Source: Dromiciops gliroides
Lineage: Eukaryota > Chordata > Mammalia > Microbiotheria > Microbiotheriidae
DNA: 64,000 nucleotides
Direction: 5' to 3'
Assembly (NCBI RefSeq): GCF_019393635.1
Contig: NC_057867.1
Span: 1,196,527 to 1,260,526, forward strand
Position 1 is the stretch's first letter; every line of letters starts with the position of its first letter. The translations under genes were made by a program, and so were the position numbers. The notes below the pieces were generated by a model. It was not told the DNA's origin, did no database searches, and saw only the letters and a program-made list of their open reading frames with translations. Below are positions 12,608 through 25,705 of the stretch, piece after piece.

Positions 12608-12765
12608 AGGGGGAAACTAGGTGGCACAGTAGATAAAGCACTGGCCCTGAATTCAGGAGGATCTGAGTTCAAATGTGACCTCAGACCCTAGCTGTGTGAC
12701 CCTGGGCAAGTCACTTAACCCTCATTGCCCTGCCAAAAATGTGAAAAAAAAGAAGAAAGAAGAAC
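12608..12765 (+). repeat. CORE-SINE
   Basis: Sense copy with 'aaactaggtggcacag' head and 'gtgtgaccctgggcaag' core, ending in an A-rich tail. Confidence 0.9.
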
Positions 12766-13073
12766 AAAAGAGCATACTAGAGGGTCCTCCCACGGTGGAG
12801 ATGGGGCCAAAGGACAACGTACTGTCTCTCCAGGCTAGGTTCAGGCCAGGCTGCAATTCCCTTCTGGGGCAAGTGGGTGTGCTCCCCATGAGGCTCTAGG
12901 ACAAGTCTGAGGCTTGCCCAGTGGGATTCTGCTCCTCCTCCCAGGCCCTTAGGGGCTTCACAACAGGCTACAGACCAAAAAACTGATAAGGATCCCCTTG
13001 GAACAAACTTCTAGTAACATCCCTGTCCATCACTATCCCCCTTCCTTTCTCTTTCCTGATCCTCAGAGATTTC

Positions 13074-13318
13074 CTAAGTAGCCTGGAAAGAAAAGTCCCC
13101 TAATCCTGGCTTCTTTGGGGTCTTTAGCTCTCCCAGGGCCCCCTCAGCAACCACACCACTGCCCCCTTCAGCAGCTGCCTCTATGATGCTCCTCTTGGGC
13201 CCTCTGATATCACCTTGGCCACCAGCTTCCAACTCCATCTTCAGCCTGGCACGGGAAATGTTAGAAAGATCTACATCAGAATGGCAAGGATCTTAGGAGG
13301 CTGGGCCAGAGAGAGGCC

Positions 13319-13357
<39 letters not shown>

Positions 13358-13461
13358 GCACAGAGGCTGACCCAGAGAAATAGGAAAACAGAGACCAACT
13401 CTGAGAAATAAGGGCAAAGACACAGAGAAAAACATGCAAAAATGACGAGACACAGACCCAA

Positions 13462-13494
<33 letters not shown>

Positions 13495-16400
13495 CTTTGA
13501 CCCAGCAATCCCACTCTTAGGCTTGATTTCCCAAAATGATCAGGGGAAAAAGAAAAGAACCTCTATGTTCTAAAATCTTTCTAGCAGCTCTCTTTGTGGT
13601 AGCAAAGAACTGGAAATTGAGGGGATGCTTGTCAACTGGGGAATGGCTGAACAAGTTGTGGTATCTGATTGTGATGGAATCCTACCGTGCTGTAAGAAAT
13701 GTTGAGCTAGGGGTGGCTAGGTGGTGCAGTGAATAGAGCACCAGCTCTGGAGTCAGGAGGACCTGAGTTCAAATCCAGTCTCAGACACTTAACACTTACT
13801 AGCTGTGTGACCCTGGGCAAGTCACTTAACCCCAATTGCCTCACCAAAAAAAAGAAATGTTGAGCTAACATTGTGTGATGATCAGCTATGACTGACTTAG
13901 TTCTTTTCAGCAATACAATGATCCAAGATAATTCCAAAAGACTCATGATGGAAAATGTTCTCCACATCCAGAGAAAGAACTGATGGAGTCTGAAGCAGAT
14001 CAAAGCATATTATTCTCACTTAATGTTTTCGTGGCTTTTTCCTTTTGGTCTGTTTCTTTTTTTTTTCCTTTTCTTTTTAAGATTACTTTATTCGAATTGG
14101 ATTTGTGTGCAAGAGGGTGTAATTCTTTTTTTTTTCTTTTTCCGGCAAGGCAATGAGGGCTAAGTGACTTGCCCAGGGTCATACAGCTAGTAAGTGTCAA
14201 GTATATGAGGTCAGATTTGAACTCAGGTCCTCCTGAATCCAGGGCTGATGCTTTATCCACTGCGCCACCTAGCTACCCCCATGGTCTGTTTCTTCTTATA
14301 CAATATGACTAATATGGAAATATATTTTACATGATTATACATATATAAACTTGCTTACCATCTTAGGGAGGAGAGAGGGAAGAGGAGGGAATTTGGAATT
14401 CAAAATGTTATTTTAAAAATGAATGTTTGGGGCAGCTAGGTGGCGCAGTGGATAAAGCACTGGCCTTGGATTCAGGAGGACCTGAGTTCAAATCCAGCCT
14501 CAGATACTTGACACTTACTGGCTGTGTGACCCTGGGCAAGTCATTTAACCCCAATTGCCTCACCAAAAAAAAAAAAGTAAAAAAAAATGAATGTTTAAAA
14601 TTGTCTTTACATGTAATTGGAAAAAATGAAATACTATTTAAAAGGAAAAAAAGAAATGATGAGCAGACTGATTTTAGAAAAACATGGAAAGACTTACATG
14701 AAATAATGAAGAATAAAATGAACAGAACCAAGAGAACACTGTCCACAGGAATAGTAATATTGTTCTAAGAACAACTTTCAACAACTAAGCCATTCTGAAT
14801 ACTATAAATATAAATACAAAGGACCTAGGAAGGAAGATACGATCCCTCTCCAGAGAAAAAACTGATAAATGGAAATATACATAGTAGGGTTTTACATATA
14901 TGTATATATACAGGCATGTGTGTATGTGTGTCCAATAGTAGTGTTTTCTAGGGCAGAATGGGGAAAGGGAAAAAATAAAAAACGCACATCAGAGAACAAA
15001 AGAGAACTCAGAAGAAAGCACAGAAAAGCAGGGTAGTTTTGAAGATGATGTGTACTACTTATTACATAGATTTTCAGAAAAAAGTAAACTGTGAAATGGC
15101 AATTCATTGTTGTTGTTTGTCCTTCTCCATAACTGAATTAGATTGAAGTGAGGCAGGGCTGTGCAAAGTCACCAGCCTCGTGGTCTCTTCTAGAGTCATC
15201 TGGGTCCAGTGGCAAGATATGTTATTAGGACCACTAGAGATGAGCCCAGATGTGTGAGGCAACTGGGGTTAAGTATCTGAGGTGAGATTTGTACTCAGGT
15301 CCTCCCAACTTCAGGACTAGTGCTCTAGCCACTGCACCACCTAAATGGAAATTCATGATTTTATATTGAATACTCTCTTTTTATGTTGTGCTATGTATGC
15401 AAAAACGTTCTTTTTTCTGTCTTTATATATTTAAATTCAGAATGAATTTTTTTTTGTTTTGTCTTGTTTTTGTAGGGCAATGGGGGTTAAGTGACTTGCC
15501 CAGGGTCACACAGTTAGTAAGTGTCAAGTGTCTGAGGCCGGATTTGAACTCAGGTACTCCTGAATCCAGGGCCAGTGCTTTATCTACTGCGCCACCTAGC
15601 CACCCCCGGAATGAATATTTTTTAAATTTAGAAAACGTATGTCCTCACTTATACTCAGGGTGAAATACACAAACCAAGGGGAAGAGAGAGAAAGAGAGAA
15701 GATGGAGGCAAGAAAGAGAAGTGTAAAGGAGAGAGTACACCTGCTCGAAAGAGGCACACTCATGAAGAGAGACACAAGAGCCTTCTTGCTGTTCCTTAGA
15801 GAGGACAATCTAGCTCTCTGCCCTGTGCCTTTTCTTTTTCTTTCTTTCTTTTTTCTTTTTTGCAGGGCAATGGGGGTTAAGTGACTTGCCCAGGGTCACA
15901 CAGCTAGCAAGTGTCAAGTGTCTGAGGTCGGATTTGAACTCAGGTCCTCCTGAATCCAAGGCCAGTGCTTTATCCACTGCGCCACCTAGCTGCCAAAATG
16001 TAATTTTCTTTTTTTTTTCCTCTTTTTTTTTTTTGGTGGGGCAATGAGGGTTAAGTGACTTGCCCAGGGTCACACAGCTAGTGTCAAGTGTCTGAGGCCA
16101 TATTTGAACTCAGGTCCTCCTGAATCCAGAGCTGGTGCTTTATCCACTACAGCACCACCTAGCTGCTCTCAGCCCTGTGCCTTTTCAAGGACTGTATTCC
16201 ATGGCTGAAACATGTCCTTCTCCACCTTCTCCTACTCTCCTCCACCTGTTGGCTTCCCTAGGGTCCTTCATGTCTCAGCTCAAATTCCACCTTCTGCAAA
16301 AGGCATTTCCCAGCCTCCTCCACTGCTAGTATCTTTCCTCTGAGATTGCCTCTCATCTATTCTGGCTGTATCTTAGATGCAGATGCTTGTTTGCATATAG

Positions 16401-17123
16401 TGTTTCCCTCACTAGAACGTGGTTCCTTCTAGGCAGGGACCTTGTTTTGCCTTTCTTTGTATCCCTAGTGCTTAGTCTACTTGCAAACACATCGTAAGCC
16501 CTTGATAAATGCTTGTTGATTGACTAACTGATGAATGCATGCATACTGACACAGAAGGGAAGAGAGGCAAGGGAACATATACCTGCACACTGTTAAGGGC
16601 TAAAATTCTAGCTAGTCTGTCTAAAATATCTAATGAGTGGTCGCCAATAAATTATAAGCTTTAGCAAGAGTTAGACTTTTAAGCATTTATTAAGGAGAAT
16701 AAGAATTTGGTAAAGAGAGAGAGAAAGGCCTAGATTTCTATCTATTAAAGGGAGAGAGCATTTCTCGCTCCACTCTCCACCAGCGTCCTCAGGAAAGAGA
16801 GCGAGACTGAGCGCCAGTCTCTTCCTTCCTCCTCCCACTAGCCCGCGTCACTTCCTGACACCAAAGAAAAGACTCCTGGTCTTGCCCTCAAAGACCTTCG
16901 CTTCATGGGCAGAACTCTTCTACAGTAAGTCTCCAGCAGGTGGCGTCATTCCAATCGTTACAACACACAGGTATCCAGAGGCATACACCCAGAGAGAGAT
17001 ATCCAGATTCACATACACACCTGCATGCCTATATACAGAGGTGTCCAAGGACACCACACCCACATACATAGACACAAAGATCCCCCCCAATCGGTGTTAT
17101 CCAGACACATACACAGAGGTATG

Positions 17124-17157
<34 letters not shown>

Positions 17158-20100
17158 CACGCACAGCAGCTGTTATCAACATCTAGCAGTCTTTCCTCAA
17201 TGAGTTCAGAGTCTGGCTCACAGTCTCTCTCTCCTTCCCAACTCCAGCTGCCATATTAGGTGACTTCAATATTCCCTCCTAATTCCTCAGTTTCACATGA
17301 CCTCTGCCCCACCACTGCTAGCCACAGAGACAGGCATACACTGGATCTTGCCATCACCCACAAATGTACCACTTCTGTGGTAATGAATGCTGAAATTGCC
17401 CAATCAGACCATAGTCGGGGGCCATTACATCTCTCCCTCTGCCTCCCAACTTCAAAGATTATTCTTCATCCTCATCATGAACCCCAGCCCCTCTTCTCAC
17501 CCCTTAGTTCTTCCCCAGGCCATCACCTGACACTGGCTAGTCTCTTCCCTTCTCCATCGCATTGGCAGATTACTTCAACTCTACACTGCCCTCTTATCTC
17601 AAGCCCCTTGCCGCCTTGTCCCATCGCTGATCTTGCCCAGTCAAGCCTCAGCGTTGTAGTACCTCCAACTCACTGCCTTCTTTCCTACTCGAGAAACTGG
17701 ACTGGCTGGGTCCACTCCATGGTGTCAACTGGACCCTCACTATGGCAAGATAACCCTTGTACACCTCCCTTATCCACTCCACCTCCCAGTCTTCACAGCA
17801 GCTCTTCCAAACCTTTTCAGCCCTCCTTGAACCTCCCCTGCCCCCACATTCTCAGCTGAGAAACTTGCCTCACATTTTGCTAAAAAAATTGAGACCATTC
17901 ACCAAGAGCTCCCTCTTTTCCCCTCCTCCTCATCTCATACCAAATGCTTTCCTCTACCATCTCCTCCTTCATCCCCATTCGATAGGAAGAGGTGGCCTTT
18001 ATTCTTGCAAAGGCTAAGCCCTTTGCTGGCACGTCACCACATTTCATCCTTTCTCTTCCAGCCGATTGCCCCCTTCTTCATCCCTACCTTCTGACTTACC
18101 TTCAATCTCTCCCTGTCTACTGGCCTACAAACATGCCCATGTATTCCTCATCCTCAAAAAAATCTTCCCTTGAACCATGCTTCCCCACTGGCTATGGTTC
18201 TCTCCTCCCTTTTGTAGCTCCACTCCTTGAGAAGGCTGCCAACAATCGATACCTCCCTTCCTCTCCTCCCCAGTCTGCAGTCTGGATTCCAACCTCCTCA
18301 TTCAAGTGAAGCTGTTCTCTCCAGTTACCAATAATTTCTTACCATACCTAGTGGACTTCTCTCAATCCTCATCCCTCTTGACTTCTCTGCAGCCCTACTC
18401 CACCACCAGACAGAACCTGGGAGGCACCCAGGGCCTACAGGCCCTCTTCAGCCACTGCCAATCACACTCTCCTTGATGCTCTCTTGTGACACTGCTGTCC
18501 CCTGGTTCACCGACCTGTATGGCTGTTTCTATGTGGGATCTCTGTCCAGGTCATGGTGGCCCATGGGTATCCCCCAAGGCTCTATCCGGCTACCTTCTCT
18601 TTTCCCTCTAAACCATCAGCTCTCATGGATTCAATTATCTATACAGCTAACTCTCAAATATGTTATCCAGTTCTATCCTCTTTCTTGACTCCTAATCTCA
18701 CATTTTCAACTACCTATTGGCCATATCTAATGGGATATCCCACAGATCTATTACATTCAACATTCTCCAAACTAAACTCTTTTCCTCCAAACTTTTCCCT
18801 CTTCCTAACTTCTCTACTAGCAGTGAAGACACCACCACCCTCCCAGTTCTCCAGGCTCGCTCCTCTCCTATCAATGCCAAGTCCCACTGTTTATGCCTTC
18901 TGAACCTCGATTGTATATGCCTCCTCTGCCCCTGCCCCCACCATGGTGCAGGCCCCCATCACCTCACACCTGCTGGGGGGTCTGCCTGCCTCCAGGCTCT
19001 CCCCATTCCAGGTCACCCTCCATTCGGCCACCAAAGGGATCTTCATTGAGTGCTGCTCTGAGCATGTCACCCCCCTATAATAATCAAATAGAAACTCCTC
19101 CATTTGGCTTTTCAAGGCCTTTCTTATCTGGCCCTTTCCTGCCATTCCCCTCTTCTTAAATCTGACTCTTCCCTATGCAGTCTGCAATCCAGGAAACAAG
19201 AGCCCTCTCCTTAATGCTACCCCCATCCCTCATCATCTCTGCTCCTTTCAAGCTTCTGCTTTCATTCTACTTTCTGCAGGAAGCCCTTCTCCATCCTTCT
19301 TAATGAGAGGGCTTTAGACTCTCTCCATCTTTATCTGGACATAGCAGTTTGCATGTTGTCTCCCCAATTAGACTCCTCGAGAGCTCCTTGAGAGCGTGAA
19401 CTGTCTTATGCCATTTTTTTGCATCCTCAGTGCTTAGCACAGTGCCTGGCCCATAGTAGGCACTTAATAAATGCTAGCTGACTGACTAATACGAATGAAG
19501 GCAGCAGCACACATATGAGCATATATACCCAGGAGGAGACAGACAGACACACATGCACACACATCTTGCTGGGGGACACAAACAGAGGGTTGGGGGGGAC
19601 ACACCCAGAGACACCAAGGGATAGAGAATCACACATATGGAAGGGTACACAAACATAGAAACAGACACACAGACGGAGAGGAAGACAGAGACCTACAGAT
19701 AGCCACAGAGAGACTGGCAGGTGGAGAGTCAGAGAAATCAACAGAGAGAGAAAGAAAAGAGGGGGAGGAAAGGGAGGAGGAAGAGGGACAAAGGAAGGGG
19801 AAGGAGGGGAAGAGAAACAAAGAAAATGACCAAAACCCAGAAGCAGAGACAGAAACTGAAATCCAAAGAAAGACAAATAATCAGAGAGCAATAGAAAGAG
19901 GAAGAGGGAGAAAGCGAAGGCAAAAAAGACGGACCCCTCAGGCTGCCTGCTCTTCGGGGACTTGGCCAAGCTCACCTATGGTACTTCTGCTGCAGCTCCT
20001 GGTAGTGCTCAGAGGCTGCCTCCAGGAACTGCGTGGCCTTCTTGTTTTCCTCCTCAAACAGATGCCTGGGAAAGGTGGCCCTCATGTCAGCACCACCCTG

Positions 20101-23100
20101 TACCTTGCCTGACTTTCCCAGCCCCAATCAGTCTTTCCCCTGTCTCACATAGCAGCCGCAGCTTCCTCACTGCAGAGGAAGGCTATTTCACTGTCGTCAC
20201 CAGTCAAAGATGCAGCCCTGGCCTTGGCGTAAGGCAGCCCAGCCAGTTGTTTTTCAATGGCATCCAGATTCTCCTGAATTAGCCTTCCTGTTGACCAGGA
20301 AATGAATTTCAAGTGTCTCCTCATAGACTTCAAGGGTATTCCTCTCTCCATTTGATCTATAACAGCCAGCTTCCCCTCTCTAGTCTCTCTGAATAGGTGG
20401 CCACCCAGCTTCAGTCTTGCATGTCCCCAGGGATAAGGAGCTCAGTAATTCACAAATAATTCATCTGCCCCTCCTTGCTCACTCCCTCCCTCCCTCTGTC
20501 CTCTCACCGGAGGACCCTTACCCTCCTCCAGGAGCTGATCCTTGCTACCAGCCATATTGTTGATTTCTTGAGACAGCCTCTCTGGTGTCTAATGGAAGGG
20601 AGGGCAGCCAGATCTAAGGTTCCCTCCTTCCTCTGAAATTTCCCCCACCTCAGATTACAGAATCTTGAAATTGGATGAGACCTCAGGGGCCATCTTATTC
20701 TACCAATACCTAAGTAAGAATCCTTTCTGCAAACCAGTCTATTTCCTTATATAAACCAGGTATATTTCCTTATATGAAATGCAGCTAAGGGCTTTGTTGG
20801 ACTGGCTATCGCATTCACCTAGTGATCCCATATGATCTCCCACTACTCTCCTAATTCATCTTCTGCTCCAGTTGGACCATGCCGTCACTGCCGCCCCAGC
20901 CATCCCCAATCAGATTGGTTTCTGCCTCTATACCTTTGCTCTCACGTTCCCATACCCACCATGACCTGGAATGCTTTCCACCCCATTTCTCTGCTTGGTT
21001 TCAACCCTAGAATTTCTCTCACATGTAATTCCCATAGAGCCTTATGCTTTTCCATCAGCTCCTCTAGCTGCTGTTCAAACTCCACTCTGGGAAGAGAAAA
21101 ACAGACAATTTGCCCAGGCCACCCTCCAATCCTACTTTCCCTGATACCAATTGCAGTCATTGCAGTCATTGCAGTCCTCTGAGGCCCAGTTCCAGCCCCT
21201 ACTCTTCTTGAAATTCACAACTGATATCATTTACACTGTCACTGCATTTCAGGACTGAAAGGGTACTTAACCAGCAATCGTTCAGCCCTCTCATTTTATA
21301 GTTGGAGAAACAGGTCTAGGGAAGCAAAGGGAAGGGATTCTCTTAAGGCTTCATAGTGAGTCAGTGGCAGAACCAGGACAAGACCTCAGGGCTCTTGCCT
21401 CCTGATCTAGGGCTCTCTGGGCTGTCTATAGCATTCAGCCTTGGTATGAACTGTTCAAGATGAGAGGCCACATAGTACAGTGAAGAGAGTGCTGGATTCA
21501 GTGCATTGCTGTGTAATGTTTATGTTGTGTTGTGTTGTTTTGTGTTGTGTTGTATTATTATGGACTCCCTTCCCTCCCCAGAAGTTTGGTTTCCTGAAAT
21601 AGAAAGTAAGGAGTTTGGGGTAGATGAACTCTGATAACCCCTTCAGCTCAATATCCTTTCCCTTTGGGAAGGGGCATATTTATTTCTATTTTGCCTCATT
21701 CCTGTTGGTCAGGGGGCTAGGCCTGACAGCTTGTTTGGTGTTAGGGACACCCTTCCAGCTCTGAGAGTCTGTGGTTTTAAATCCAATTTACAACAACTGA
21801 ATTCAGAGGGTATTGAATGCCAGCATAAAACTCAAATAGGAGGTTTTACCTCTGCTTCCTCCTTCTTAGTTTCTCTTCCTGAATCTTAGAATTCAGATCT
21901 GTCATCCTGCAGATGCAGTCCTGAGACATAGCCTGTTGTCTTGGAGGAAAAAGGGACAGGGAGAGGAGAGCCAATTCATCCCAAACTTACCTTCTTGGGC
22001 ATAGCTTAAAATTTACACACACACCTCACCCATCTCCCTTCTTTCAGCTCTGACTTTCTGTGAGTCTCTAAACTATTACAGAGGTATTTTGTTTTGTTGG
22101 AATCTGTGTCCCTTTCAAACCTGCTCTGAATTGTGCCTCATATTAGAGAAGTCCTCTGTTATTGGGCAAGGGCCCAGTTTTGGCCTTGAGACTCTGTGAA
22201 TTTCATATTCTATCTTTTAAAGGAAGCCTTTCCCAACCCCTTTTAACTCTAGTGCCTTCTTTCTTTCAATTATTTCTATTTGTCCTATACATAACTTGTT
22301 TGTACATATATATGTGCATGTTGTTTCCCTCATTAGATTGTAAGCATCTTGAGGGCTGGGACTGTCTTTTTTGCCTTTTTTTTGTATCCCTGGTGCTTAG
22401 CCGCAGTTCCTGGCAAATAGTAGGTGCTTAATAAATGCTTATTGCTTACCTGACTGTGAGCTGTTGCAGGTCAGTAAGCAAAAGTTGAAGGGAACACTTA
22501 TACTTAGGGGTTTATTTACCACTCAAAATTATGTCATGGATGAGAGGAGAATTCATCCTCTAACTTGGGGATTAGAGTTTATGATTTCTACGTTCCCTTC
22601 TGAATCCCATGCACTGTGACTCTCTAAGTTGATAAACCAACCCCCTTGACTGACACGACTGGATTTTAAGAAGGTCCTTGTAGAGCTGGAATTCTTAATT
22701 ATTTTTAGTCATGTATGCCTTGAGCTTTGGGTAGCCTAGAAGCCTATGGACACCTTCTTAGAATGTCTTAAAATAATTAAGTAAATTTTAAATAATTAAA
22801 TTATAATGCTATGTTTCAGTTAGAAGTTAGTGAAAGTCAACATGACTAATGTGAAAATACATATATAACCTATATCAGATTGCTTTCTGTCTTGGGAAGG
22901 GAGGAGGGAAAAGAAGGAGGGGAGGGGGGAAAAGTTGGGAACTCAAAATCTTATGAAAACAAATGTTGAAAACTACCTTTACATGTAACTGGAAAAAATA
23001 AAATACTATTAAAACTGAAAAAAAAGTTAGTGAAAGTAAAGATATCATTTTTCCCATTCAAGTTCACAGACCCTGGAATCTATCCAGGCATCACAGATTA

Positions 23101-25658
23101 AGAACCCCTATTCTCTAGTACAGCCAGTCTGACAAACAGCTATTAAACTGTGAATATCCTAACCCACCAGTACTGCTACTAGGGTTACACCCCAATGAGA
23201 TCAAAGGTGGAGAGCAAAAGGACACATGTACAAAAATCTTTCTAGCAGCTCTTTTTGTGGTGGCACAGAATTGGATACGGAGGGAATGTCCATCAACTGG
23301 GGAATGGCTGAACAAATAATGGTATAGGAATGTGATGAAATAATCTGTTGTAGGAAATGATGAAGGGGATGGTTTCAGAGAATTCTGGGAAGACATATAT
23401 AAACTGATTCAAAGCAAACTGAAGAGAACCAAGAGAACAAGGTAGATAATAATAACACTGGAAAGACAAACAACTTTGAGTGAGTTAAGAACCCTGACCA
23501 ACCGCGATTCCAGAGGCATGATGTTATGAAGCTTGTACCCCATCTCCTGACAGAGAGGTGCTAGACTAAAGTCCAGATTGAGACATATTTTTTATATAGC
23601 CAATGGGGAAATTTTTGCTTGACAATAGATATTTGTAATGTGGGGTTTGTTTTCCTTTCTTTGCCAACAGGGTAAGTGAGAGTGACAAAAAGCAGATTTT
23701 TATCAACTGATTAGAAAAAAGAAAAATTTAGTGAAGAACCAAAGAAGCCCTGTTCTAGGATTTAAATTCCACAAATGGCTCCTGGAGAACACTTCAGATC
23801 CAGTGGAAGAAGGCAGGAGGCCGGCCCCATGACTTGGCACCACCTCACCAGAAGCCAGACCTAACTCTTGTTTCTTGGCTTTTTCTGGAAGAATATGAAC
23901 CTCTTACCTCAGGACTCTGCTCTCCTCTTCTCCATAGTGCTGTTGAAGGATGTGCAGGGTTTCTATGATGAGAAAGAGAGGTCAAAAGGAGGCTAAGGCA
24001 ACATGCCAAAAGGCACCTGGATGATATGGCTCAGCCTCAACAGAGCTTCCGGATAATGAAACCACCCTCTCCTACAAAGGAAGAAGTTCCCCATCAAGGG
24101 AGACTTACCCTGCTTCATACTTAAGATTTCCTCCAGATGAGTCTTTTCCATGTTTACTGCAAGAGGCAAAAATTTGACTGAGTGGTCTTCCTTACCTCCA
24201 TTTTGTACATCCTACATTCAATGAGGTGGCAGTGATCCCTTCAATTTATAGATGGGGAAACTGAGAGCCAGAAAGGTAAAAGGGAGTAGTTGCCTGAGAT
24301 AGTGTCAGTCAATAAACATTTATTAAGCACCTACTATATGCCAGGCACTGTGCTGTGTAAAGAGGAGTTGTAGTTCACAACTCTAACACTGATTTTCAGT
24401 ATATCTTAAGTAGGTCCCAAACCTTCCTTGGATTCCATGTATCCCTATTTTCTGGATTCCAGTTTCCCCCATTAATTTAAAATTTTTTTTTTTTTTTAGT
24501 GAGGCAATTGGGGTTAAGTGACTTGCCCAGGGTCACACAGCTAGTAAGCGTTAAGTGTCTGAGGCCGGTTTTGAACTCGGGTACTCCTGACTCCAGGGCC
24601 AGTGCTCTAGCCACTGTGCCACCTAGCCGCCCTCCCCCATTAATTTTTTAAAGGGGTAGAATAGATGATCTCCAAAGGCTCTTCTAGCTCTGACATTCTC
24701 TGTCTATGAACTGAAAAAGGCCAATAAATAGGGATTATACTTATGAGATTTTATTTCTTTAATTCTTGTTCCAAACTAGTTTCATCAGACACAGGTTTGA
24801 ACTAAATGATTTCATATAGCTTTCCAGCATCACTACTCTGTGATTCTATTATGGTGATTTGTTTTCCACCTCTCCTCACTACTGTGTCAAATGATTAATT
24901 GAACCCCTATTTTATTTTATTTTATTCCAATCAGTATTATTCAGTTTCGTATGATTCCATAGGGGTAGCGATTATTTCCATTATACTTGGCTATTAATAT
25001 GCATTTAGCCAATTAATATTAGTACATATTTTACATATCTCATCTTTAGGGATAATTAGATTAAGGTTAGACAGATTCCTTTTTTTTTTTAATTTAATTT
25101 AATTTTTTTATTTTTAGGGCAATGAGGGTTAAGTGACTTGCCCAGGGTCACACAGCTAGTAACTGTTATGTCTGAAGCCGGATTTGAACTCAGGTCTTCC
25201 TGAATCCAGGGCCTGTGCTTTATCGACTGCTCCACCTAGCTGCCCCTAGATTCTTTCTTAAAAGAAAGAGGTGGGTTTATAACCTGTAGTTTAAAGTTCT
25301 GGTTATATTAGGCCTTAGAGCTTTGAATTGTGGGTTGTAAATTCACTTGCTTAACCATAGGAAGCTAATTAGAGGACCTTCACCCTTTAATGTCTGATGA
25401 GTAAGTGACCAAGCCCAGCATGGCTGAGGTGTCCTAACAATATGGGAAGTCCTCCAGCTTCCTTTCTTCCCTCTATCCTTCATCATCCCTCTCTATTGCC
25501 CAACATGGGGAAACAGCTTTGGACACTTGGCCAATGGGCAGGTGACTAAATGTAAGAGAAATAAGCAGTATCCCTATGGAATCTCACTAAACTGAATCAT
25601 AGAGATTGGAATAAAACAGGGGTTAAACGAATCATTTGACACACTACTTAGCATAGAG

Positions 25659-25705
<47 letters not shown>

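Larger units (their letters stand above)
13493..15105 (+). mobile_element. L1 3' region interrupted by three SINEs
   Basis: L1 3' text ('ctttgacccagcaatcccac', then 'caactggggaatggctgaa') continues across SINEs at 13708-13855 (+), 14125-14280 (-) and 14428-14580 (+). The first SINE has a target duplication 'aagaaatgttgagcta' and the third 'aaaatgaatgttt'. The whole lies in SYCE1L intron 11. Confidence 0.8.

Noticed and set aside
13271-13514. Open frames made of Cys-Val repeats
   Set aside because: They are translations of CA microsatellites.
13707-14003. A recurring open frame with 'VRQLGLSDLPRVTQ' and 'LDLNSGPP', seen at many places on either strand
   Set aside because: It is the antisense translation of the CORE-SINE, repeated wherever the SINE lies. 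The sense frame 'MTLGKSLNPHC' is the same artefact.
17260-17859. A 199-codon frame on the plus strand
   Set aside because: It is part of a decayed L2 LINE, not a host gene.
19427-19975. A 182-codon Ser/Leu/Phe-rich frame resembling a membrane protein
   Set aside because: It is the reverse of a purine-rich low-complexity tract and overlaps the SYCE1L donor.
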